Assembly (NCBI GenBank): GCA_002104905.1
Contig: MCFE01000505.1
Location: forward strand, 1 to 64,000
DNA from: Basidiobolus meristosporus CBS 931.73
Lineage: Eukaryota; Basidiobolomycota; Basidiobolomycetes; Basidiobolales; Basidiobolaceae
Reading direction: 5' to 3'
Length of the DNA stretch: 64,000 nt
Under the pieces are notes generated by a model. That model saw only the letters and a program-made list of their open reading frames with translations, ran no database searches and had not been told where the DNA came from. The position numbers were made by a program, and so were the translations under genes. The stretch's first letter is position 1, and each line of letters begins with the position of its first letter. This document shows positions 1 to 9,027 of this stretch, piece after piece.

Positions 1-37
1 CAGGATTAGTCAGTATGAACATTTAGCTGAGTGGGAG

Positions 38-385
38 TGTTGTAAAATTTGTATTTCCACCTAAATATTCATCTAACTTAGTCACTTAGATCATTACCTT
101 CATATCCTACAGAATACTGACCAAATTCCTTGTTGGGATTTACTTAGAATATTTTCACCAAAATACCAGGTACCCAGAACATGAAAATTCTCAAAGTTGT
201 CCAAACAGCCCCAAACTTTGCACACATGTTCTTGGGACATTTCTTAGCCTATTCTATGTGTTTGTAATGCCTAGATCAGGTAAAAGTATAAATACTACTT
301 TTACATTCAATAAATCATTAAGTGAAAACCAGATAATCTACTTGTTCACCCAATCACTTCCAATATCTCCAAGACACTTACAACA
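38..385 (+). mobile_element. Copia-family LTR (complete, about 348 bp)
   Basis: Begins TGTTG and ends ACAACA. It is a near-copy of the LTRs at 61525-61855 and 61947-62296. It carries a TATA-like TATAAATAC and an AATAAA in the second half, as expected for U3-R. The purine-rich run GAGTGGGAG at 29-37 directly upstream looks like a polypurine tract, so this may be the 3' LTR of an element lying left of the window. No primer site follows it and I see no clear target duplication. Confidence 0.85.
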
Positions 386-784
386 ATGATAACATTCTCA
401 TCAGTAGTAAGTACACCCACAGATTCCATCTCATCTACCAGCAAGGTAATTCTGTTGATTAGATTTTACATTTCTTCTCCTAGCAGCATCTTTGTAGTCA
501 AGAATTTTTGTATAAGATGCATTTTCTTAGCAGCTGAACATGACTGGTATGTATCTTCTAATACCTTCTAGGCATTCTTTACCATTTTTGCTCTTGCGCA
601 TTAAGTTAGCAATGTCTTTGATGCTTAGGCAAATGCATGTAAAGGCACTTTATTCTTTCTTCTGGTACTTTAAGGCTTCTTCTACATTTTTAGGAGGGCA
701 TTATTTTCCCATGTCTACATCCCAAAGACCTCTTTCTTGTCACAGCATCTTCATCTTCACCTCCTGCACTTGGTAGTTTGATCC
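386..784 (-). pseudogene. Degenerate copia gag remnant, antisense to the flanking LTRs
   Basis: Read on the minus strand, this matches the intact gag at about 62385-62780 along its whole length, starting at the codons for SNYQVWKV and passing through the ERGLWD, KNAWKALEDTYQS and NRITLLVDEM regions. It has stops and small frame shifts, so it is dead. It sits between two plus-oriented LTR copies (38-385 and 785-1043), an orientation that one simple element cannot produce. Either an older minus-strand copy was invaded by LTRs, or the segment inverted by recombination. Confidence 0.8.
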
Positions 785-1295
785 TGTTGTAAAAATTTAT
801 ATTTCCACCTAAATATTCACCTAACTTAGTAACTTAGATCATCACCTTCATATCCTAGAGAATACTGACCAAATTCCTTGTGGGGATTTACTTAGAATAT
901 TTTCACCAAAATACCAGATACCCAGAACATGAAAATTCTCAAAGTTGTCCAAACAGCCCCAAACTTTGCACACATGTTCTTGGGACCTTTCTTAACCTAT
1001 TCTATGTGTTTGTAATGCCAAGACCATGTAAAAGTAGTATTTATACTTTTACATGGTCTTGGCATAATATATATGCAGAATAGGTTTAGGATGGTCCCAG
1101 GAGCATGTAGGTAATATTTGGGGTTATTTGAGCAACTTATCAAATTTTCATGCTCTGAGTTCCTGATGTTTTGGTGAAATTATTCCAAGTGAATCCTGCC
1201 AAGGAATTTGGTCAGTATTCTCTATGATCTGTAGGTAATGATCCAAGTAACCCAGCTAAGTGAATATTTAGGTGGAATTACAAGTTTTTACAACA
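785..1295. repeat. Head-to-head LTR halves forming a long inverted repeat
   Basis: 785-1036 is the 5' part of the copia LTR on the plus strand, up to its TATA box. 1044-1295 is the same part on the minus strand, starting with the complement of TGTTG at 1291-1295. The two arms mirror each other over about 250 bp; the right arm is more diverged. The centre is a perfect 21-bp stem (1016-1036 with 1044-1064) around a 7-nt loop. It can extrude as a large hairpin or cruciform. Confidence 0.85.
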
Positions 1296-2167
1296 GACTT
1301 AACATTTGAAGAATAGAACTAGATAAACCTTACACAACAATAATGTAAAGTGGTTACCAATTCCCATATCATCACAAGTAAAAAACTTTAAAAATCAACA
1401 GCTATGGCCTGTTGATGAAAAGAATACATGTATAAACTGAGTCTAGATTATACTCTAAAACTACTTACTCAGGCAGTTATCACAAATATATTTGATTAAT
1501 TCTGTCAGGAACCATATAGCAGATATCATGTTTTGATTCATATATCAAATCGTAATAGTCATGAATTTGGAAATGAATATCATACCAATTTGGTGATGAA
1601 TCTGTTGAACATATATGTATCTATCAACTGTTCCCATCCCAACTCTCCGTAAGCTGTCATAGATTCTGCCCTGGTGTAAACCTTACTTACTAGACAGATC
1701 ATAGTTATGCTCTGGCGATTCCATAAATTCTTGGGAGCCACCAGGGCTGACACATATTGGTCGAAATATCCAGCAGAAGGATCTATGCAACACAATTAGG
1801 CAATCGCTATGAATAAACACAAAAGGTTTACGGATGAGTTTTTCTTATTATCAGATAATCTGTGAAATGCATTCAAGATGGGCCAATTAGGTTGTGTCAT
1901 CGATCGGAACACGGTGATTTACTTGGGTGGAATCACAGGGGATCAAAATGTATAAAAGCAAGCAGTAGCCGTCAATAACAAATTGCTTTACAACCCGTCT
2001 TATTCACTGCACCAGCGCTTCAACCATGAGCTAGTGGAGGGGAAAGGATGGGGAGAGTTGGGTTCTATTGAACCGCGTTTCCTCATGGTCTTATGACAAG
2101 CCTTTGTGTCATCAGATCAACTAAGAGACGATAAATTCTTTCTATTTCGAATGAAAACAATAGTAGT
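1296..2167. other. Gene-poor stretch with one possible minus-strand exon remnant
   Basis: There is no full gene here. On the minus strand, 1795-1580 holds 71 stop-free codons with an ordinary amino-acid mix (motifs such as APKNLWNRQSIT and TAYGELGWEQLI). It starts with TGCTGC rather than a convincing start codon and ends near a donor-like GTATGA at about 1585. It could be one exon of a gene cut off by the LTR wreckage to its left. I do not recognise the family. The remainder is AT-rich and shows nothing I can name. Confidence 0.25.
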
Positions 2168-3041
2168 TTACTTGTAACTTGGCATATACGGGTTAAGTTG
2201 AGGATCCCACGAGGATTGAGTGATTTTGCCAAGGTCCCACTCCCGTACCGTTGGTGTTGGGGATACCTCTTTCGATTTTTTCTTTTTCTTTTCCTTCTCC
2301 TTTTTGTGTTTCTTTTTCTTCTTTGAAGATTTCTTGGTGTCCTCAAACAGAGCGTAGTCTGGTATTGTACAATTATTATCCATGATGAACTCTTCGATGT
2401 CTAAACGCGGGTCATAGTCCTCTTGGAAATATTTATCCATTTTTGAGGGACCACTACTTCGTCGCTTCTCAGCCACTGCTTCAGTGGAGAATGAGTCTCG
2501 ACTGCCCTCTGATCTTCGACGTTTGGTGGTTTCTTCGTTAAGTGTGGGATATTCGTTTTCATTCGTCCTCTTTCGTTTGTCTTGCGAACGAGAACAGGAA
2601 TGGTATCGTTTGGTTTCTTGAGGGCTTGGGCTTCTATTTCTTCTAGAATCGTTCTCTTTGTACTCACGTACACGGTCGTGTTTGTGTCGTTGATCTCTTT
2701 CTCCCGAATACCGATTTTCACGTCTCCTCTGCCGATCTCTCTCAGCCTCTTGTCTCAACAAAGCTTGGTTGTGTCCGTCAGTGTTTCGGATCAGAGCGTT
2801 GAGGAATCGTGTGTTTGGTTTTGGCTTGCTGTGGGATTGTCGAGTTAGCAGTAGTAATTAGTAACTTACAACTTTGTGGTCGAGTTTACCTGCTTGAAGG
2901 AGAGCTCTTATAGACACCAACACCAAATGTCTGGTAGTCCAGCTCTTTAGCTTTACTCTCACGAGCTATTAGGGAGGCTACATACGCATCGAAATCCGGG
3001 ACCTCTAGTGAGTTCGAATTCGACTGGGCTGAACGAGACAT
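2168..3041 (-). CDS. Arg/Ser/Lys-rich conserved nuclear protein, probably RNA-processing related
   Basis: Two exons (3041-2890, 2828-2168), 270 aa. The intron has GTAAAC...CACAG borders and a TTACTAAT branch site, and AG+C restores the frame. The N-terminal part has DFDAYVASLIARES and, across the splice, NTRFLNALIRNTDGHN. I recall this type of motif from conserved uncharacterised fungal nuclear proteins. The middle is RS/RD-rich with SPSP sites. Then comes a conserved-looking block, KMDKYFQEDYDPRLDIEEF, then a lysine run (about residues 220-240) that should act as a nuclear signal, and a WDL/PYMP tail. The composition suggests a spliceosome-associated factor. That role is inference; no enzyme domain is visible. 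Confidence 0.7.
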
Positions 3042-3329
3042 GCAGGAAATGGTGAGAGGTATATCAGCACAGGTGGCTATATATATAAGGGATATTTTAT
3101 TATAACTTGCCCAAAATGATTTCCGTGTCTTCACCCTAAAATTGGAACCAACAAGGCCCAGTGGTCCACAGATCAGTAGGAATATTATCGAATTAACAAG
3201 GCCAAGTGGTTCACAAATCGGGATGATTATTTCTGATCAAAACACGTTTATTTGCGATCAAGACAGGAGAAGGAGAAAGGGCGTTGATTGTTATATATTG
3301 TTTTTGTGGCATTTGTGATTTTCTTCGGA

Positions 3330-6300
3330 CTATGGTTTATTTCCTGCAGTGGTGGTAGCATATGTAACAGGCGCAGGTTGGAAGGACGAGAATGGGTTCA
3401 ATCCGGGCACCGGCTTCCAGTTGTATTTCATTCCTACATTGTAGATATCTTCCAGAACTTGCTCAAAAAGACCCTGTTCCTTGAGCAGCAGATACTTCTT
3501 GTAAATCGCCAATGCCTTCAACAAAAGATGTTAGTGGATGTGGTGACAAGGGGAAAATCTTTAGCTTACCGTTCTAGCATCCTCAATACTATCGTGCATG
3601 TCAGTTTGGATGTCTTGATTAAGGAGGTACCAAGCCAGAAACTTGAGGGAGATCTTCCGGTGTCTGTTTTTGATGTGAAAGATATCTACGGTATCGATAA
3701 CTTGGCTCGGCGGGACAATGATGTTGATAATTCTAAAATCCTTGTTTAGGCCGTGGCCCACGAATATACTGCCCATATCCAAGAGCAGCCTCAGCTTCTT
3801 ATAGGCTGCTTTAAGAGGCACGACAGTATGCTTCGATAGCGATGGATCCAAGTCTCCGGCAGAGATCCCCGAATACTCAGTCAAATAGTCGACAACAGGC
3901 TCGGAAGTCGCGATGTAATCATCAATGAAGGGGATCATTTCCTTTGGCCCTTCCCCTCGCAGAACACTGACCCGGGCCAAGGCAAGACGGCTTGGGCGAA
4001 TGAGGCGTCTGGAGCCGTCACTCCAGATCTCGGTTTCTTCTTTCGTCATGGCAACAAATTCAGCATCGATACCACAGAGAAATCCCGGATTGGGCATTTC
4101 GTCGACCGTGAGCGGCTTGTATGATCTAGGGAGCTTATGGCGAAGCCTAGAGATGGAATAGTCTTTGAACAGAATTGTATTGTCCACCACGTCCGGGAGA
4201 GCGCTGACGTCGACCTTGGAACTCAGATCGGTCCGGACAAAATACAGCACTGATGGTGTCTTCCAGGGGTGTTTGAAGTTGGTCACCTCTTCTTCAGGGA
4301 TATTTTTCACCATAAAGTCATTGAAGTGATACCATTCACTTTTCCCGTCTTCCATCTCACTTTTCCCTACCTTGATGTGAGCTACCAGGTGGGCAATCTC
4401 CTTCTCGAATTGGATCTGAGAAACGACCGCGTAAAGTTCGTAGGTCGCCACATTCGACGCGCGCTCATTGTTCTCGTCATCGTGCACAGGAGGTTGTGGA
4501 GAGGGATTGGTAATGTGGACTTCATCTCCCTTTAACTCCATCTGTATAGCGAGGGGCAACCACGAGTTGGTGCCGGCGACAGCCGAACTTCGCCAGAGAT
4601 CTAGATTGCTCTGTGTGAGGGTGGAGCAGTTCACGCTGAATATGTTGGGCAGCTCCTGAAGGCTTTTCTTCTGTGTGCTAGATTGGTAGCGCTGGCATGA
4701 ATTGCACCAGGCCTTAGCTTGGGTTTGTCTACTAATACTCGATTGCAATATCTCCACCAGTGAACTGGGCTTGGGTGGGGAGGAGCTTGTAGTGGAGTTC
4801 TTGGGATAAACAAGATCGATCGCAAACGGGTACGTGGTACGATCGATCTGTGCACCACATAGGCACTTGTTCGATGACACCGTTTTGAGTCCAAATACTT
4901 GTTGAATGATTGACGGAAGGGTGGGGTCGTTGCCCGATATATCTTTTCGAACACAAATGTTAAGGCCCATGGCATTCGATTCTTGATGGAGCTGCTCCAG
5001 GATGAATCGGTTGAAGTTCTGGATCAGGGTAGAGTACGAGGTCTCAGCGGTGGGTTGGTCTGGCTCAAACAGTCCCAGGGCAACCGCCTGGGGAATCGTA
5101 CTGAAAGCACGCAAGAAATTGGTGGCTTGGCAGTTTCTTCCCTTCGCGTCCTCCAGCATCTGGAACAGGAATCCTAGTTCGCAGAGCAAGCAGAATTCCT
5201 TGGGACAATTCGATTTGACGTGGGACTTGGCGATGTTCTTCAACGTAGGTATGAAGAACAGCACTTGGAGCAACGAGTTACAGTATGAGTTGGTGATGTG
5301 GGTCTCCAACCCAGAGAAATGAGTTTTGTTGTAGTAGCCAAAGTCAAAATCCTCGACACCGAATCTACTGTATTTGATTTCCACCCGACGGTACAGCTTG
5401 AACACAGCCAACGGGTTATTCTGTAAAGAAATGTCCTCCTCTTTAGGCGATGCCAGTTCAGACTTCTTTCGGAGACGTCTGAGGTGCTTTTCTCGCTCTT
5501 GTTCGGAGCGGAATTTTGGTGTGTCGGAGCTTTTTCTATCTCTACCTGGCCTTGGAGGGATTTGATTACGAAGCCTTGTGCGGGGATTGGGGGCATATCC
5601 AACAAAATCAATGGTTTTCATGTTTTGCAGGACCTCAGGTTCTATCGAGGGCGCAGGCTTTCCAACCTCGAAGGTGAAGTGAGCGGGCCAGACTGAGAGC
5701 AGAGGCTCTGTATAATATGGCATCCCAACGGAGGACAGGGGGCTTCAAATTACAAAAGTTAGATGCTGGCGGCGATGCTGATTGCAGTATTCACTACCTC
5801 TCCTCGTCGACGATAACATCGGGGTACTCTACAGGGTCTGGCAACTCCAGAGGTCGGGAGTAATTGCTAGCAATCGGTTCATCACGGTCACTCCAGACAT
5901 GGACGATATTGGAGGCGTCGCCGAAGCCGATAAACTCGCCAGATACGGATGTGTCGAGGCAGTTGATGTAGCTGTTGACATTCACCTTGGCGAAGGGTAA
6001 ATCGTGGGGAAAGAGTGCTACACTACTAGTGAAATGCTTACCTGATGAAAGCATATGTCCGCTGATTGGTTCGATACATCGCAAAGCTGAAATTGACCAC
6101 TTTGGGAAGCAACAAACACTGAGGTCGGAATCTTCGGGTGAAATTTGATCATCGTTGGTCCCATAGGGAAGGCGATCGGGGGTAGAGGCTGCATGGTTCT
6201 TATGTCGTACACCTTCACAATCGGGTCACTTATCAAGCTGCCTGCTCTTTTGAAGTATTTGGCATTGTTAGGGGCGTTTATCAACGGCTGGCAGGGTGCG

Positions 6301-7121
6301 TGACTATTACCTGTATGAGAAACCACAGGTTATAAACAGATTTCCACTAACATCCAAGTCCGACATGGTTCCGGTATGCGCTTGGACTCGGTGCTCGGCC
6401 TTGAATGTGCGCGAGTCACGTAGCGTAACTTCACCTGAAGTGGATCCACAGCAAATCAAGCGCGAGCGTTTCATCACAAAGATGCCACTGTCAGTGTCAA
6501 TCTGAAGTAGGTTAATCTACCTGAGACGGGAAAGTATATCATTCTGGCGCTTACTTGGTTGATAATCGCTCCACGGTCGAGATTCACGACCAAAGTCCGG
6601 CTTTGATTTCCTGCGACAAACAGTTCTGATTGAGGAAGGGCGGAATTGACCATCGCGTGAAAGTCATGAACATGATCCCCTCTGCGTAAAATACTTTTAA
6701 TTTTTCCGCAGGATTGGTGGTGGGCTTTGCCAATACTCTCTACCTAACGATGCTTTGTGGGACGCCTCGTCGATTTGTCATGCGGATGCTGTTTGGTCCA
6801 AGTGAGATAACTGCTCGATCAGTAACCGTTATTTGCCTAACTGGTCCGGTATGTCCTTTGAAGCTAGTGTATTTTTCAAGAGTTTCTATGTCATAAGAGC
6901 ATACACGTCCCTTGTAATTGCAACCACATCAGTTCAAGAATCTTTACCATCAAACGAATCGCCAATTGCTAGAATTGAACATAGGGAAGGAAGAAGCCAC
7001 GTACGTTCTCATCACCAATCCAAATCAATTCAGCGTGCGGATCAAAGGCACATGTTGTTATTGGGAAGGCTGATACAGGATTGGGATCACAGATAGTGGC
7101 AAATTCATACCACTCTTCCAT
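3330..7121 (-). CDS. PAN2: PAN2, catalytic subunit of the Pan2-Pan3 poly(A) nuclease
   Basis: Eight exons: 7121-7005, 6910-6744, 6693-6555, 6501-6311, 6246-6042, 5985-5798, 5742-3570, 3515-3330; 1121 aa, normal for PAN2. It shortens mRNA poly(A) tails in the cytoplasm with Pan3 and poly(A)-binding protein. The N-terminal 330 residues are WD40-type (VKVYDIRTMQPLPPI, VWSD). A linker follows, with FVGYAPNP and the PLSSVGMPYY motif. Next is a ubiquitin-hydrolase-like fold, where NSYCNSLLQ puts Ser at the position of the protease Cys, as in other PAN2 proteins (a pseudo-hydrolase). The DEDD exonuclease has GIDAEFV near residue 897, VGHGLNKDF, and HDSIEDART split by the last intron. The start ATG is the first in frame before EEWYEF, and all splice phases agree. 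Confidence 0.95.
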
Positions 7122-7534
7122 TTCTTAATTGGTCTATCGAATACAGAGTATATTAGGACACGATGACAACTCGCCGGGGATGTAGCACCATCCAGGAAAA
7201 CGAAAGGTAATCTGGAATGGCCTAAAAAAATTCTCACCCTCTATAAACAAACCACTAAAGGAGCTTTTCTGATTGTTAGCAAACCCGTCACGAACCACAA
7301 GGAAAATAGAAGTGATCATTTAGATGGAATCGACATCCCATTACCATTCATGCATCGATTTGATTGGGAGTCGATGTTGGAGCCATCATGTGATCGGTGG
7401 AAAATGATATATATATGATTTTAATGTAAGTGGCCGAGAAGGTCTGTCGAAAGATGGTTAGGCGAGTTGAATCCATTATGCAATAAAAATATCATTTCAT
7501 ATACATGTTGATGTCGGTCGGTTGTAAATTTAAG

Positions 7535-7607
7535 GCAACGGAGGTGTGGAGCACAATTTTACGACAAAAAGCAACGGAGGTGTGGAGTGAAATTTAAACG
7601 ACAAAAA
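7535..7607. repeat. Tandem 36-bp repeat in the promoter of the GPI-protein gene
   Basis: Two adjacent copies (7535-7570, 7571-7607) share GCAACGGAGGTGTGGAG and a CGACAAAAA end. They lie about 125-195 bp upstream of the ATG at 7731 and could be a duplicated activator site. The function is inferred from position only. Confidence 0.6.
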
Positions 7608-7672
7608 GGCGCCCCCATAGAGTCTCCACGATCGATGCCCTGCACATCCTATTTTTACATCGCCGACACCTC

Positions 7673-7679
7673 TATAAAA
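7673..7679 (+). promoter_or_regulatory. TATA box of the GPI-protein gene
   Basis: TATAAAA lies 52 bp before the ATG at 7731, with only a short AC-rich leader between them. The canonical match and spacing suggest a strong, regulated, TATA-dependent promoter, common for cell-surface genes. Confidence 0.6.
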
Positions 7680-7730
7680 CCCCCGCCAAGAGGCCATGAC
7701 TGACAACAAACTCAAGTTACCAACTCCACA

Positions 7731-8882
7731 ATGAAATCTTTCAACATCAATGCTATCTGCTTGCTGGCTCTTGGTGCTATTGCCATAACTACCGTTGAAG
7801 CTAGTCCTTTGGGATCTAAAGCTGTTGCTGGTGCTGAAAATGTTGCAAGGGAGGTTAACAATATTGTGCTTAATAACAACAACGAGGACTGGGAGAAATG
7901 TGACGAGCCCAAGCCTACTGACGACTGTGACGATGATGACGACCGTGATGATGATTGCGATGATGGCGATGATCATGGTAAATGTAAAGTTACTACTACT
8001 GTCAAGAAATGCGAGGCAACTTCTACCACCCCAGGAGAAAGTGGGGTTAGCTCCAGTGCTACAGGGGAGCCTACTTCGGGAGAGACACTTTCTGAACAGC
8101 CTACCTCTGAAGAGTCTTCATCTGCGGAACCTTCTTCAGGAGAGACACCTTCTGAGCAGCCTACCTCTGAAGAGTCTTCATCCGCGGAGCCTACTTCCGA
8201 GGAGCCCACATCTGAAGCTTCAACTTCTGAGGAGGCGACGTCTGAAGAGCCCACATCTGGAGCTTCAACTTCTGAGGAGGCGACGTCTGAAGAGCCCACA
8301 TCTGGAGCTTCAACTTCTGAGGAGGCGACGTCTGAAGAGCCCACATCTGGAGCTTCAACTTCTGAGGAGGCGACGTCTGAAGAGCCTACATCCGAAGAAG
8401 CAACCTCGGAACAACCCACTTCTGGAGAACCTACCTCGGAACAACCCACTTCTGAAGAGCCTACCTCAGAGCAACCTACCTCTGAAGAACCTTCCTCGGA
8501 GCAACCCACTTCTGAACAACCTACTTCTGAAGCCCCTTCCTCGGAGCAACCCACCTCTGAACAACCTACTTCTGAAGCCCCTTCCTCGGAGCAACCCACC
8601 TCTGAACAACCTACTTCTGAAGCCCCTTCCTCGGAGCAACCCACCTCTGAACAACCTACCTCAGAGCAACCTACTTCGGAACAATCAGCCTCCGAAACAA
8701 CACCAGCCGAATCGTCACCTACCACCCCTACTACTTCTCCAACTCTATTTGTTGCTCAACCAGTTGAAGATACAAAAGCCAAGGCTGATCATGTCAATAA
8801 GGTTAATGCCGGAGTATCGACTCACGCAAATTTAGCTATTGCAGCGGTTCTAGCTTTACCTGTAGCCCGTATGTTGGTATAG
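7731..8882 (+). CDS. Secreted Ser/Thr/Glu/Pro-repeat protein, probably GPI-anchored
   Basis: Single exon, 383 aa. Residues 1-24 form a signal peptide (hydrophobic LLALGAIAITTVEA, then SPLG). A charged segment rich in Asp with a few Cys follows (residues about 50-90), then about 220 residues of TSEEPTSE/EQPTSE repeats, and a C-terminal hydrophobic tail (LAIAAVLALPVARMLV) behind a small-residue site typical of GPI attachment. The repeats would be O-mannosylated and extended, as in fungal wall adhesin stalks. Two DNA-level repeat blocks suggest recent slippage. The antisense strand of the repeats is also stop-free, but this is only a by-product of the codon pattern. Molecular function is unknown. 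Confidence 0.8.
   Translation: MKSFNINAICLLALGAIAITTVEASPLGSKAVAGAENVAREVNNIVLNNNNEDWEKCDEPKPTDDCDDDDDRDDDCDDGDDHGKCKVTTTVKKCEATSTTPGESGVSSSATGEPTSGETLSEQPTSEESSSAEPSSGETPSEQPTSEESSSAEPTSEEPTSEASTSEEATSEEPTSGASTSEEATSEEPTSGASTSEEATSEEPTSGASTSEEATSEEPTSEEATSEQPTSGEPTSEQPTSEEPTSEQPTSEEPSSEQPTSEQPTSEAPSSEQPTSEQPTSEAPSSEQPTSEQPTSEAPSSEQPTSEQPTSEQPTSEQSASETTPAESSPTTPTTSPTLFVAQPVEDTKAKADHVNKVNAGVSTHANLAIAAVLALPVARMLV
8223..8665 (+). repeat. Two families of 45-bp coding minisatellite
   Basis: 8223-8267, 8268-8312 and 8313-8357 are essentially identical 45-bp units (15 residues, containing EEPTSGASTSEEATS), followed by a partial fourth. A second 45-bp family (15 residues, APSSEQPTSEQPTSE) repeats from about 8530 to 8660. 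The period is a multiple of three, so copy-number change keeps the frame. Confidence 0.85.
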
Positions 8883-9027
8883 GTGGAATGTGATATAAAT
8901 TAAATAAAGTAGTATTTATATGTCTTTACTCAAAAACCCATATTTATATATATATATACAAGAACACAGTTAAAAAGTAAGCAAAATACACGCTCGACTA
9001 TTAACATATAAGTATTTAAGCGACTTT

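Noticed and set aside
3241-3560. Separate small gene at the 3' end of PAN2
   Set aside because: The minus-strand frame 3515-3330 joins the PAN2 exonuclease through a clean 54-nt intron (DART to ALAIYKKY), so it is the last PAN2 exon.
4269-4535. Several 60-150 codon plus-strand frames across PAN2
   Set aside because: They lie opposite conserved PAN2 exons and show no motifs of their own.
7973-8725. 250-codon open frame antisense to the Ser/Thr-rich protein (SEVGCSEV repeats)
   Set aside because: It arises because the 45-bp repeats lack stop codons on both strands. It has no promoter, signal or sensible composition.
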